Assembly (NCBI RefSeq): GCF_014197015.1
Contig: NZ_JACIET010000002.1
Coordinates: forward strand, 1-64,000
DNA length: 64,000 nt
Direction of reading: 5' to 3'
Source: Niveibacterium umoris
Lineage (GTDB): Bacteria > Pseudomonadota > Gammaproteobacteria > Burkholderiales > Rhodocyclaceae
The number at the start of each line of letters is the position of its first letter. Position 1 is the stretch's first letter. The position numbers and the translations under genes were made by a program. Below the pieces are notes generated by a model that was not told the origin of the DNA, ran no database searches, and was given only the letters and a program-made list of their open reading frames with translations. This document shows positions 48,311-58,761 of this stretch, piece after piece.

Positions 48311-49540
48311 TTACCACCAGCTCTCGGCCTGGATGCCGAAGGAGCTGCCCGAGGTCTGGGTGCCGTAGGTGTCGTACGCGACCCAGCCCTTCGCCTCTTC
48401 GTTCCACTTCGCGACGGTGTAGAACACGCGCAGTTCGGGGCGCGAATACGGCGTACGACCGGCTGCCGCGGTAAGGGCCACGGTCGCCTTGCTCAGCGTG
48501 CGGGTCTTTTCGTCGCCCGAGGACTTCAGCTGCGACCAGCCCAGTTCGGTGGCCACGCCCCAGATGTCGTCGAAGTGGTAGTGCGGACGGGCGCCCACCG
48601 AGAACCAGGTCTGGTCCTTCCACAGGTCGGCACGCTTGTCCTTGCGATAGATGATGTTCGCGAGCGCGGTCCACTTGCCGTCGCCGGACGTGTAGCTGAC
48701 GTTGTCCAGGAACTGCGTGGTGGTGTCTTCCTTGGCCGCATCGGTGTTGATCTGGCCGAAGTTGCCGTTCGCCATCGAACCCTTGCCGTACTGGATGCCG
48801 ACTCGGTTCCAGGCATTCAGGTCGCCCAGCTGCGCGTCGTAGAACACGCCGCCATACCAGCCGCCTTCTGCCTTGTACTTCTGGTCGCGACTTTCCTTGC
48901 CGGTCGAGAAGCCACCGTTGAAGGTCAGGTAGCCGTTGTCATGGATCTTGACGCTTTCGAGCTTGAGCAGGTTCGCGTAGTACAGGGTGTCGTCGTCACT
49001 CTTGCTGGAGTCGCGCCAGGTCACCGCGGTGCGCTCGATCGCGTAGCTGAACTTGCCGAAGCCGAAGTCCAGGTTCTCGACACCGGCGCCGTCGCCGTCG
49101 GATTGCTGGTACTTGTAGTCGAGGATGTGGATGTCCGGACGATCGTAGTAGCGACGGCCGGCCCAGATGCTCGCGCCCTGCAGCACGCCGGTGCCGAGGT
49201 TGTGGCCCGACAGGTAGAGCTGCGACCAGCTCGTCGATGCGCCGTTGATCGAATCCGGATAGCCCTTCCAGCCGGTCAGCATCGCGTGGCCCTTCCACAC
49301 GGTGCCGTTGGACATGGCCGGACCTTCGACGTCCAGACCGAACTCGCCGTAGTTGTCGCATTCGTTGCCCAGACGGTACTTCGCCGGCCCCAGGCCGAAG
49401 CACGCCTGGCTGCCGTCCTTGCTGGCACCGAAGCCGGCACGGAAGTAGCCGTTGCTGGAAAGACCCGGCGCCGCCAGGGCGCTGGTACCTGCCAGCATCA
49501 GTGCGGCAGCGATTACACGCATCGGAAACTGCTTTTTCAT
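48311..49540 (-). CDS. Maltoporin-like (LamB family) outer-membrane sugar channel
   Basis: A 409-residue protein with signal peptide (MKKQFPMRVIAAALMLAG..., cut after ALAA). Mature features of LamB are SSNGYFRAGFGASKDGSQAC, YRLGNECDNYGEFGLD, the WAGRRYYDRPDIHILDYKY strand and an aromatic C-terminus (IQAESWW). The aromatic slide of LamB carries linear oligosaccharides; here galacto-oligosaccharides are likely because the gene shares an operator with the galactosidase promoters. ATG 49540 begins the signal peptide. It forms its own transcript with a strong terminator. Confidence 0.9.
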   Translation of the reverse strand: MKKQFPMRVIAAALMLAGTSALAAPGLSSNGYFRAGFGASKDGSQACFGLGPAKYRLGNECDNYGEFGLDVEGPAMSNGTVWKGHAMLTGWKGYPDSINGASTSWSQLYLSGHNLGTGVLQGASIWAGRRYYDRPDIHILDYKYQQSDGDGAGVENLDFGFGKFSYAIERTAVTWRDSSKSDDDTLYYANLLKLESVKIHDNGYLTFNGGFSTGKESRDQKYKAEGGWYGGVFYDAQLGDLNAWNRVGIQYGKGSMANGNFGQINTDAAKEDTTTQFLDNVSYTSGDGKWTALANIIYRKDKRADLWKDQTWFSVGARPHYHFDDIWGVATELGWSQLKSSGDEKTRTLSKATVALTAAAGRTPYSRPELRVFYTVAKWNEEAKGWVAYDTYGTQTSGSSFGIQAESWW

Positions 49541-49695
49541 GATCTCTTTTCTCCTCTGTATTGCCTGTTCCACCTACCGTGGCTGTCTGCGGCCCACCTC
49601 TCGGGGGCGGCCGCTTTTCTGTCGCCGCATGCGGGCCGTGTGCTGCTGCCCGCCGCGAATACCTGTCTGCCCCATGGCACTCACTGCCGTGCCGG

Positions 49696-49707
49696 TAAAA
49701 CGTTTAA
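49696..49707. promoter_or_regulatory. LacI-type operator upstream of the maltoporin gene
   Basis: TAAAACGTTTAA is a palindrome with central CG, nearly the same as the two sites at 61,154 and 61,420. A weak promoter (TTGCGG-N18-AAGAAT on the - strand) ends about 15 bases upstream of it, so a bound repressor would cover the start of transcription. Confidence 0.65.
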
Positions 49708-49958
49708 TCTCAACTGCCGCCTATTCTTCGCGCCGCCTGTGCCGGGCCGCAAACGAGGTTTTTTGGGGGCTTCGTTAAATCAGATTTGAGGAAACCCGGC
49801 CCGCGCGGACGCGTGTTCGCCCCGCCCGGCGCGCTTGCGCGCGGGTGACGATGTGTGACGCGGGATGTTTGAATCGCTGTGCGCTGACAGTGCCTTGCGG
49901 CACTAAGGCGGGCCGCTTCCGGTGTGACCTGCGTGGCGTGCCGCGTTCATCACCAGCC

Positions 49959-51584
49959 TCAGGCGAGCGTGTAGCCCGCAAGCGCCTGGCGCATGTCGCC
50001 CGACAGCGAATCCAGCTCGCGCGCGAGGGCGGCGGCCTCGCTGGAAGAACGGCTCGCGGCCTCGGCCATCTGCGCGATCTGCTCGACCCGTTGCGCAACC
50101 GCAACACTGGTGCTGCCCTGCTCGCGGATCGCGTCGCTGATCTCGGTCACGCGGGCCTCGGCGTTGAGATTCGCCACCGCGATGCGCTGCACCGCGGCGG
50201 AGGCATCGTTGGCGCGGGCAACCCCCTCGCTGACGCAGGCGACGGCATGGTCCATGCCCTCTACCGCAGCGCGTGCGCCGCCACGGATCGCCTCGACCAT
50301 GCCGGCGATCTCGCGGGTGGAACTCGCGGTGCGCTCGGCGAGTTTGCGCACCTCGTCAGCCACGACCGCGAAGCCGCGGCCCTGCTCGCCGGCCCGCGCC
50401 GCTTCGATCGCCGCGTTGAGTGCGAGCAGGTTGGTCTGTTCGGCCACCTCGCGGATCACCGCCACCACCGAGGAGATGCGGTCGCTGTCAGCGCCCAGCA
50501 CGCGGATGCGTTCCGATGCAGCGTCAACCGCGGCTGCGATCTGGGCGATGTCGTCGAGCGTGCGCTGGATCACTTCGCCACCGCTGTGCGCCAGTTCGCC
50601 GGACTCGTGCGACAGCGCATGCGCCTCGGCCGCACGGTCGCCGATGTGCGCGACGCTGACGGTGAGTTGCTGCATCGCCGCCGCCATCGTGGCCGCGGCA
50701 TCGCTCTGCGCATCGGCCGAGGCCGCGCCACCTTCCGCGCCGTTGGCCACACGCCCCGCCGCGCCACTGACGCGGGCGACGCCGTTGGCGAGCAGCGCCA
50801 GGTCACGCTGCAGCGCGTCGAACAGCGTGTTGAGGCTCTGCGCGATCAGGCCCAGTTCGTCGGCGCGGCCGACCGGCACCCGCAGCGTGAAGTCGTGATC
50901 GCGACCGATGCGGGTCACGGTATCGAGCACCCGTGTCAGCGCGCCGGAGATGCTGCGGACCAGCAGCGCACCCAGCACGCCGACCACCGCAATGCCGAGC
51001 ACGATCACCGCACTGACCTGCAGGCGGCCGCGGCTTGCGCTTTCGGCGGCGGCGGCCGCTTCGGCTGCGGAGCGTCTGGCGTTGAAGTCGGCATGCGCGC
51101 GCAGCGCGGCAAGTGCTATTGCCCCCGCGGGCAGCAGGTCGTTCTCGACGGCGTGGCGCGCGGCGTCATCCAGATTCTTGCGAGACAGCGCGAGCACCTC
51201 GGGCACGACTTCGAGGAAGGCCTTCACGGTCTCGCGGTCGGCCTTCATCAGGCGCGCTTCGTCGGACCCCGACAGGCGCTTCTCCTGAGACGCGAGCGCC
51301 TTGTCGAGATCGGCAAGATCGGCCGCAAGCGTCTTTTCGATCGCATCCTTCTTCGCGTCGGCGATGTTGGTCATGTGACTCAGCACATCCACCTGCACGC
51401 GCAGCAGCGCGGATTCGGCGCCGGCGGTCGCACCGATCGCCGGAATCGTCTCACCGTTGGCGATGCAAAGCGCCCGGTCGAGCGCACGGACCGCGAACAT
51501 CCCCGCCGCACCGACGAGCAGCAGGGCCAGGGCTGCAGCCCCGACCATCGCCCACAGGCGCAGCGAGATTCCCTTGTTCTTCAT
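49959..51584 (-). CDS. Methyl-accepting chemotaxis protein
   Basis: A 541-residue chemoreceptor. One membrane span is near residues 9-31 and a second near 190-212, enclosing a mostly helical periplasmic sensor of four-helix type (residues about 32-189). A HAMP domain ([20 protein letters not shown]) and the signalling domain follow, with the conserved hairpin tip [20 protein letters not shown] and [16 protein letters not shown]. It lies 73 bases downstream of the GH53 gene on the same strand, so it may be co-expressed and sense galactan products; that is inference. The ligand is unknown. ATG 51584 is chosen because it begins the first span. Confidence 0.92.
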   Translation of the reverse strand: MKNKGISLRLWAMVGAAALALLLVGAAGMFAVRALDRALCIANGETIPAIGATAGAESALLRVQVDVLSHMTNIADAKKDAIEKTLAADLADLDKALASQEKRLSGSDEARLMKADRETVKAFLEVVPEVLALSRKNLDDAARHAVENDLLPAGAIALAALRAHADFNARRSAAEAAAAAESASRGRLQVSAVIVLGIAVVGVLGALLVRSISGALTRVLDTVTRIGRDHDFTLRVPVGRADELGLIAQSLNTLFDALQRDLALLANGVARVSGAAGRVANGAEGGAASADAQSDAAATMAAAMQQLTVSVAHIGDRAAEAHALSHESGELAHSGGEVIQRTLDDIAQIAAAVDAASERIRVLGADSDRISSVVAVIREVAEQTNLLALNAAIEAARAGEQGRGFAVVADEVRKLAERTASSTREIAGMVEAIRGGARAAVEGMDHAVACVSEGVARANDASAAVQRIAVANLNAEARVTEISDAIREQGSTSVAVAQRVEQIAQMAEAASRSSSEAAALARELDSLSGDMRQALAGYTLA

Positions 51585-51657
51585 GGCAGGCTCCCCCCTA
51601 CCGCGTCGATACGCGGAGCGGCGGATGAGCGCCGCTCCGACCAGATCCGTACGGTGC

Positions 51658-53598
51658 TCAGTTGGCCCCGTCGCGGATGAACTCGACGTCGTCGAAGTTG
51701 CCCCAGTTGCCGGTCTGGCCATCGACCGCAACACCCACCGTGCAGCTGCCGTTCGTCACCTTGATGCCGGTGACGACGTACTGCGCCCACTTCTGCCAGC
51801 CGGTGTTGGTGATGGCCTTGGTGTAGCGCTTGCCGTCGCCGCAGTCGCGGGCCAGCACTTCGATCGCCTTCTCGCCACCGCCGCCGGCCGCCCAGATCTT
51901 CAGGCTGTAAGTGCCGTTCGGGATGCCGGTGTAGCTGCGCGTGGCTTCGAACTTGAAGGGTTCGCCGAGCCAGTAGTGCATCGACTGCTGGCCGGTCTTC
52001 GCATTGCCCGGGTTGCGTTCGTTGCTGACCGCTGCGGTAGAGCCAGCGATGTTCCAGCCTTCGAGCTTGCCGTTCTCGAAGCTCGGGTCTTCGATCAGGT
52101 TGCGGCGCGGCACCACCGCGACGTTGGCCTCGACCGCAACGTCGTGGTTGCTCAGGTGGCCCTTGAGCACGAAGTTGCCGGCTTCCTTGAGCTTGTCGGC
52201 CGGCACGTCGTCCCAGCTCACCCAGGCGTCGCGCTGTGCGTCATCCGAGAAGGAGACGCGGATCTTCTCCGGCGGCGTGAAGACTTCGCCGATGTAGGTG
52301 GTCAGCTTCTGCGCGGCGATCGGCAGCAGCTTGGGCACATCGGCCTCGCTGCCGGCTTCGCGGACACGCTTGAACACCGCCAGCGAGGGCAGCGCGCGAC
52401 CCTTGAAGTCGAACATCGCCTGGTTGTCCCACGCGTTGCCTTCGCCGGTGCGCCAGCCTGCGCCCTTGACCGGGATCCAGCCCGGCTCCCAGTAGAAGAG
52501 GCCGGCGCCGCGCGAGCCCGGCACCTGCGCCATCGCATTGATCAGGTCACGCACCAGGCTGGTCTGCCCCTGCACCGTGGCGCGGTAGCCGACGCTCTTC
52601 TGCATGTCCCTGTTGAAGAGGTTCGGGAAGCCGTCGCCGTCTTCCGTCGTGAAGGCGTAGGCGGTTTCCATCAGTACCACCTCCTTCGCGTAGCGCGAGG
52701 AGATGTCGTCGACGTTGGTCTGGAAGTCTTCCAGCGTGCCGTGCCAGTACGGGTAGAACGAGAGGCCGATGATGTCGTAGTCGACACCCTTCTTTGTCAG
52801 CAGATCGAAGACGCGGCGGTACAGGTCGTTGGTGGCGCCGTTGGCCAGATGCACCGCGATCTTCATCTGGCGCGAGGGGTCCGCTTCGCGCGCGGCCTTG
52901 ATGCCCTGCGACAGCAGTGCGACAAAACCGTCGTCACCACCGATCTGCTCTTCGGGTTTTGCCTTCCAGGTCTTGCCGTCCGGCCACAGCATGCCGCCGT
53001 TGAGTTCGTTGCCGATCTGCACCATGTCGGGCGAGGCCTTGGCTTCGCGCATCGCCTTGAGCACGTCGGCGGTGTAGTCATGCACCGCCTTCTCGAGCTC
53101 GGCGCCCTTCAGGTTGGCCCAGGCGGCCGGTTTGTTCTGCTTGTCGGGGTCGACCCAGAAGTCGCTGTAGTGGAAGTCGAGCAGCACCTTCAGGCCCAGC
53201 GCCTTGGCGCGCGTGGCCATGCGGATCGTCGCCGCGAGGTCGTTGTTGCCGCCGCCGACCGGCTCGCCCTTGCGCGAGAGGGTCTTGCCACCCTCGACGA
53301 CGTCGGCCGCATTGACCGGGTTGTTCCACAGGCGCAGGCGGATCCAGTTGACGCCGTTTTCCTTCAGGATCGCGAAGATGTCCTTCTGCTGACCCTGCGC
53401 GTCGTAGAACTTGGCACCGAGGCGCTCGAGCTGGTCGGTCATCGAGACGTCGGCGCCCATCATGAAGTCGGCGCGCAGATCCTGCACCGGCTGCACTGTC
53501 ACGGTGGACGGTGCGGCGGCAGACTGCGCCAGCGGTGCGGCGAAGGCACACAGCGCGGCGATCGCCAGCGCGCTCAGTCGGAAACCTTGTTTGGCCAT
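51658..53598 (-). CDS. ganB: Secreted GH53 arabinogalactan endo-beta-1,4-galactanase with CBM61-like module
   Basis: A 646-residue exported enzyme. Residues 1-27 are a signal peptide. The GH53 barrel (about 38-400) shows [46 protein letters not shown], the acid/base Glu198 in [15 protein letters not shown] and the nucleophile Glu311 in [10 protein letters not shown]. After a linker domain with a bacterial Ig-like look (about 420-500), a C-terminal jelly-roll ([18 protein letters not shown] to [10 protein letters not shown]) resembles CBM61, which binds beta-1,4-galactan. It would cut galactan outside the cell or in the periplasm to oligomers. It ends the permease unit. Confidence 0.93.
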   Translation of the reverse strand: MAKQGFRLSALAIAALCAFAAPLAQSAAAPSTVTVQPVQDLRADFMMGADVSMTDQLERLGAKFYDAQGQQKDIFAILKENGVNWIRLRLWNNPVNAADVVEGGKTLSRKGEPVGGGNNDLAATIRMATRAKALGLKVLLDFHYSDFWVDPDKQNKPAAWANLKGAELEKAVHDYTADVLKAMREAKASPDMVQIGNELNGGMLWPDGKTWKAKPEEQIGGDDGFVALLSQGIKAAREADPSRQMKIAVHLANGATNDLYRRVFDLLTKKGVDYDIIGLSFYPYWHGTLEDFQTNVDDISSRYAKEVVLMETAYAFTTEDGDGFPNLFNRDMQKSVGYRATVQGQTSLVRDLINAMAQVPGSRGAGLFYWEPGWIPVKGAGWRTGEGNAWDNQAMFDFKGRALPSLAVFKRVREAGSEADVPKLLPIAAQKLTTYIGEVFTPPEKIRVSFSDDAQRDAWVSWDDVPADKLKEAGNFVLKGHLSNHDVAVEANVAVVPRRNLIEDPSFENGKLEGWNIAGSTAAVSNERNPGNAKTGQQSMHYWLGEPFKFEATRSYTGIPNGTYSLKIWAAGGGGEKAIEVLARDCGDGKRYTKAITNTGWQKWAQYVVTGIKVTNGSCTVGVAVDGQTGNWGNFDDVEFIRDGAN

Positions 53599-53714
53599 GT
53601 TGGTTTGTCCCCTGTCGTTATCGCTATGGGTGGTCGATTTCTGTTTGCTAAGGATGAGCGCCGCCTGCACCCACCGCGCAACGGCGGGCGCAAGGCAGAC
53701 GGATGTCGGTTGCT

Positions 53715-54605
53715 TCAGCCCTTGACGGCCCCGGAGGTGAGGCCCGAGACGAGCCACTTCTGGGTCACGAGGAACAGCACGGTCAGCGGCATGCCGGCGA
53801 GGATCGCGGTGGCCGCGAAGTCCCCCCACAGGTAGCGCTGGTTGAAGAGGAACAATCGGGAACCGATCGCCAGCGTCAGCTTGTCTTCGTCGTGCATCAG
53901 CACCGAGGCGACCGGGTACTCGATCATGCCGCCGAGGAAGGCGAGCACGAAGACCACGACCAGGATCGGCACCGCCATCGGCAGCAGTACATGCACGAAC
54001 GCCTGGAAGGGTGTTGCGCCATCGACCGACGCGGCCTCTTCAAGCTCGCGCGGCACGCTGTCGTAGTAGCCCTTGATCAGCCAGATGTGCTGCGCGACGC
54101 CGCCGGTGTAGGCCAGCGCAAGGCTCCAGTGGCTGTTGAGGCCGAGCCAGGGCACGAAGTCGCCGATGCGGTCGAACAGCGCGTAGATCGCCACCAGCGC
54201 GAGCACCGACGGGAACATCTGCAGCAGCAGCAGCGCGTTGAGCATCGTGTCGCGGCCGCGGAAGCGCATGCGGGCGAATGCGTAGGCGCTGGTGATCGAC
54301 AGGATCAGCGAGATCGAAGCCGACAGCAGCGCGACCTTCATCGAGTTGATGATCCACTGCAGCACCGGGAAGGGCGGCTTGACCAGCGCGCCGTCGGCAT
54401 CGACGTAGGACATGCCGAGCGCGAGCTTCCAGTGTTCGAAGCTGATGTGCGAGGGGATCAGGTTGCCGCCGGCGAAGTTGCCCGGACGCAGCGAGATCGA
54501 CACGATCATCAGGAACGGCATCACCGTCATCAGGATGAACAGGATCATCGCGGCGTGGGTGGCAAACACGCGCCAGCGGTGCGATTTTTTCAGGACGATA
54601 GCCAT
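53715..54605 (-). CDS. ganQ: Galacto-oligosaccharide ABC permease, MalG type (GanQ-like)
   Basis: A 296-residue permease with six membrane segments and the EAA loop LEEAASVDGATPFQAFVHVLLP. The N-terminus FATHAAMILFILMTVMPFLM and the C-terminal SGLTSGAVKG are typical of MalG. It follows ganP by 13 bases. Pairing with a GH53 gene downstream and two beta-galactosidases upstream points to galacto-oligosaccharide import. Confidence 0.92.
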   Translation of the reverse strand: MAIVLKKSHRWRVFATHAAMILFILMTVMPFLMIVSISLRPGNFAGGNLIPSHISFEHWKLALGMSYVDADGALVKPPFPVLQWIINSMKVALLSASISLILSITSAYAFARMRFRGRDTMLNALLLLQMFPSVLALVAIYALFDRIGDFVPWLGLNSHWSLALAYTGGVAQHIWLIKGYYDSVPRELEEAASVDGATPFQAFVHVLLPMAVPILVVVFVLAFLGGMIEYPVASVLMHDEDKLTLAIGSRLFLFNQRYLWGDFAATAILAGMPLTVLFLVTQKWLVSGLTSGAVKG

Positions 54606-54618
54606 GTCATCAGCTCCT

Positions 54619-56130
54619 TCAGGCGTTGGCGTCGTTGACCTTGAACAGGCGCAGGTTGACCACCGCCAGCGTGGCGACGATCAGGAACACGATCGAGGCG
54701 ATCGCACAGGCCAGCGCGTAGTTCTGGCCCGAATCCTGGAACGCGATGCGGTAGGTGTAGGACGCGAGCAGGTCGGTCGCGCCCACCGGCACCTGGGTGT
54801 CGAGGTAGTCAGGCGCGCCGTTGGTCAGCAGCGCGATCAGCGTGAGGTTGTTGAAGTTGAACGCGAAGGACGCGATCAGCAACGGTGCGATCGGGCGCGA
54901 GATCAGCGGCAGCGTGATGCGGAAGAAGTTCGTCAGCGGGCCGGCACCGGCCAGCGCGGAGGCTTCGTACAGCTCGGACGGGATCGCCTTGATCAGGCCC
55001 ATGCACAGAATCATCATGTACGGGTAGCCGAGCCAGGTATTCACGATCAGCACCATGCTGCGCGCCAGCGTCGCGTCCGAGAACCAGCTTGGCCGCACGC
55101 CGAAGAACATGTCGAGCACCATGTTGATCTCGCCGAGGTTCTCGTTGAAGAGCCCGCGGAACACCGGGATCGAGATGAAGGCCGGCACCGCGTACGGCAG
55201 GAACAGCATCAGGCGGTAGAAGTTGCGGTAGCGCAGCGCGTCCCAGTTCATCGCGGTGGCGAGCAGGATGCCGATCGCGAAGGTCAGCACGGTGTTGATG
55301 CCGGCGAAGGACACCGTCCAGCCGAAGACGCGGCCGAAGGGTTCGAAGAAGCGCTGATCCTTGAAGATCTGAACGTAGTTTTCCAGCCCGACATAGACGC
55401 GGAACCCCGGTTCCACCGCTTCGCCGTTGGCACGCACCCAGTTGCCGCGCTTGAAGTCGGGCGTGAGGATGCTGCCGTCGGCGGCGTCGGTCAGCGAGCC
55501 GTCCTTGTTGCGGGCGTAGGCCGGGTGCATCGCCGAGAAGCGGCGCAGGCTGCTCAGGCGCATCTCGGTGCCGTCGGGCATCACCGCGGTCAGTTCGGAA
55601 AGACCTGCCTTGAGGGCAATCACATCCTTCAGCGTGGCCGCTTCGCCCTGCGGTTCGGCCGCGAGCGGCGCCACCGGCACGCGCTGCGCCTTGCCGAGCT
55701 TCACCGGCCCGGTCGTGAAAAGATGATCGTTGTCGTCGGCGAACACCAGCCGGTGCGCGCCGCCCTGTTCAGGGTAGAGCTTGAAGCTCATGCCTTCGCC
55801 GCTGGTGACGGTGCGGCCGACCAGTACCTCGGTCGCGCGCTCGAACGAGAGCAGGTGCGCCGAGCTGTAGTTCGTGAAGCCGATGGTCAGCGTGTAGGCC
55901 ATCGGCAGGACGATGAAGAGCAGCGCCGCGAAGATGCCGGGCACCACATAACGCCAGGCGTAGAAGCGCGGCGAGACATACACCCAGACGGCGGCCGCGA
56001 TCATCGCCAGCGCGCCGATCGCCAGCATCGGCTGACGCGCCATGTAGAACACCACGACCAGTGCGAACCCGGCCAGCAGCGACACCGCGCCGAGCGCCGC
56101 GAGCGCCATGTGCAGATACGAGCGCTTCAT
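54619..56130 (-). CDS. ganP: Galacto-oligosaccharide ABC permease, MalF type (GanP-like)
   Basis: A 503-residue permease with eight predicted membrane segments. Like enteric MalF it has a large periplasmic insertion (about residues 95-265) between early spans, which in MalF contacts the binding protein. The EAA loop is LYEASALAGAGPLTNFFRITLP. It is followed at once by ganQ and lies 176 bases after the binding-protein gene. Confidence 0.92.
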   Translation of the reverse strand: MKRSYLHMALAALGAVSLLAGFALVVVFYMARQPMLAIGALAMIAAAVWVYVSPRFYAWRYVVPGIFAALLFIVLPMAYTLTIGFTNYSSAHLLSFERATEVLVGRTVTSGEGMSFKLYPEQGGAHRLVFADDNDHLFTTGPVKLGKAQRVPVAPLAAEPQGEAATLKDVIALKAGLSELTAVMPDGTEMRLSSLRRFSAMHPAYARNKDGSLTDAADGSILTPDFKRGNWVRANGEAVEPGFRVYVGLENYVQIFKDQRFFEPFGRVFGWTVSFAGINTVLTFAIGILLATAMNWDALRYRNFYRLMLFLPYAVPAFISIPVFRGLFNENLGEINMVLDMFFGVRPSWFSDATLARSMVLIVNTWLGYPYMMILCMGLIKAIPSELYEASALAGAGPLTNFFRITLPLISRPIAPLLIASFAFNFNNLTLIALLTNGAPDYLDTQVPVGATDLLASYTYRIAFQDSGQNYALACAIASIVFLIVATLAVVNLRLFKVNDANA

Positions 56131-56306
56131 TCCTTCACCACTTTCATCTTCTCTTTCTGATTATCAGGACGCTGCCGGGCCGGCGCCTTGCCGACCTGCC
56201 GCGTCGCAGGGCCACCCCGCCCCACTGCGCCAGCCGCGTCCTGTCGTTGGGGGCTGCGCCGGCCGCCACACCGGGTGGCGTGGCAGACGACGCGGCCCCG
56301 TGCGGC
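56131..56306. other. Intergenic gap between the binding-protein and MalF-type genes
   Basis: The 176-base, GC-rich gap holds small inverted words such as GCCAC...GTGGC near 56255. It may limit read-through or protect upstream mRNA, as the malE-malF gap does in enteric bacteria. Nothing else was seen. Confidence 0.35.
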
Positions 56307-57515
56307 TTACTCGCCGCGGATACGCTTGGCGGCGCGATCCAGACCGTCCTTCACCGACTCGCGACCCTGCGTGATGTTCTGCAGCGCGGCTTGCATCGCC
56401 GTCCAGAAACGCGTCATTTCAGGGTTGTTCGGCATCGGCGAACCGGCTTGCGCCGCCGCCATGGTGCCGGCGATCAGCGGATCGCTCTTGAGTTCGTTGT
56501 AGAACGCCTTGTTGGCCGGCACACCCAGCGGCACATGCGCATGCATTGCCTTGAGTCCGTCCAGCGACAGCAGGTAGTTCTCGAGGAACTCGTTGGCCGC
56601 TTCCTTGTTCGGGCTGGCGGTGCTGACCATCGCGCCGAGCACGCCGACGAAGGCGCCGCCCTGCTTGCCGTCGACCTTCGGGAAGGGTGCCACGCCGAAG
56701 TCGATCTTGCTCTTCTTCAGGTTGTTCCATGCCCAGGGGCCGTTGATCGTCATCGCGATGCGACCTTCGTTCATGCCAGCTTCCGCTTCGGCATAGCTCG
56801 CGGTCTTGGGCATCACGCCACCCTTGATCAGCGACATCAGCGTTTCCATGCCGCGGATCGCGCCCGGGTTGTTCATGCCCGTGTCCTTCGGATCGTAGGT
56901 GCCGTCGGCGTTGCGCTTGAAGGCGTAGCCGCCGCCCGCCGAGAACAGGCCGTAGGAGTAGTAGATCTCGGTCATCGGCCACATGATGGCGCGCTTGCCG
57001 CTCGGCGAGAGCTTCTTGTCCAGCGCGATCACGTCATCCCAGCTCGCCGGCGGGGTCGGCACCAGTGCCTTGTTGTACAGCAGCGCCACGGCTTCGATCG
57101 AGATCGGGTAGCCCCAGGTCTTGCCGCCGATGTTCCAGGCCTTCCAGGCGAGCGGGTCGATCGACTCGACCGTCTTCTTCGATGGCGTCACCGGGGTGAT
57201 CAGGCCGGCGGAGATCCAGCTGCCGGCGCGGTCGTGCGGCCACATCCAGATGTCCGGGCCCTTGCCGGCCGCGGCGGCCTGTTCGAACTTGGCGATCGCA
57301 TCTTCCGGATGCTCGACCTTTACCGCGATCCCGGTGTCCTTGCTGAATTTCTGCGCGATCTTGGCGATGCCTTCGTAGCCTTTGTCGCCGTTGATCCAGA
57401 TGAGCAAGGAACCCTTCTCCGCTGCGATCGCCGGGAACGCCGCACAGCCGAGCGCGCCGATCACGCCGGCCGCGATCAGACGCAGCGCCTGGCGACGGGG
57501 AGTGAATGCTTTCAT
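56307..57515 (-). CDS. ganS: Galacto-oligosaccharide-binding protein, MalE type (GanS-like)
   Basis: A 402-residue periplasmic protein. The signal peptide spans residues 1-32 and has a twin-arginine-like start (TPRRQALRL), ending PAIAA. MalE signatures are LLIWINGDKGYEGIAKIAQK, KGPDIWMWPHDRAGSWISAG, WGYPISIEAVALLYNK, MTINGPWAWNNLKKSKIDFG and PMPNNPEMTRFWTAMQAALQ. ATG 57515 is preferred to the GTG one codon earlier because AGGAGA is better placed. It is the binding partner of the two permeases downstream. Confidence 0.92.
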   Translation of the reverse strand: MKAFTPRRQALRLIAAGVIGALGCAAFPAIAAEKGSLLIWINGDKGYEGIAKIAQKFSKDTGIAVKVEHPEDAIAKFEQAAAAGKGPDIWMWPHDRAGSWISAGLITPVTPSKKTVESIDPLAWKAWNIGGKTWGYPISIEAVALLYNKALVPTPPASWDDVIALDKKLSPSGKRAIMWPMTEIYYSYGLFSAGGGYAFKRNADGTYDPKDTGMNNPGAIRGMETLMSLIKGGVMPKTASYAEAEAGMNEGRIAMTINGPWAWNNLKKSKIDFGVAPFPKVDGKQGGAFVGVLGAMVSTASPNKEAANEFLENYLLSLDGLKAMHAHVPLGVPANKAFYNELKSDPLIAGTMAAAQAGSPMPNNPEMTRFWTAMQAALQNITQGRESVKDGLDRAAKRIRGE

Positions 57516-57609
57516 CACGTGTCTCCTGTTTTTCTACTGCCTGAACTCACGCCGTACGCCCCCTGGCGCACGGCCCACCCCGGCGGCCCACCCGGGCCAC
57601 CGCTATTTT

Positions 57610-58734
<1,125 letters not shown>

Positions 58735-58761
58735 TTGGTACTCCGATCCTGCGCGGGTTCG

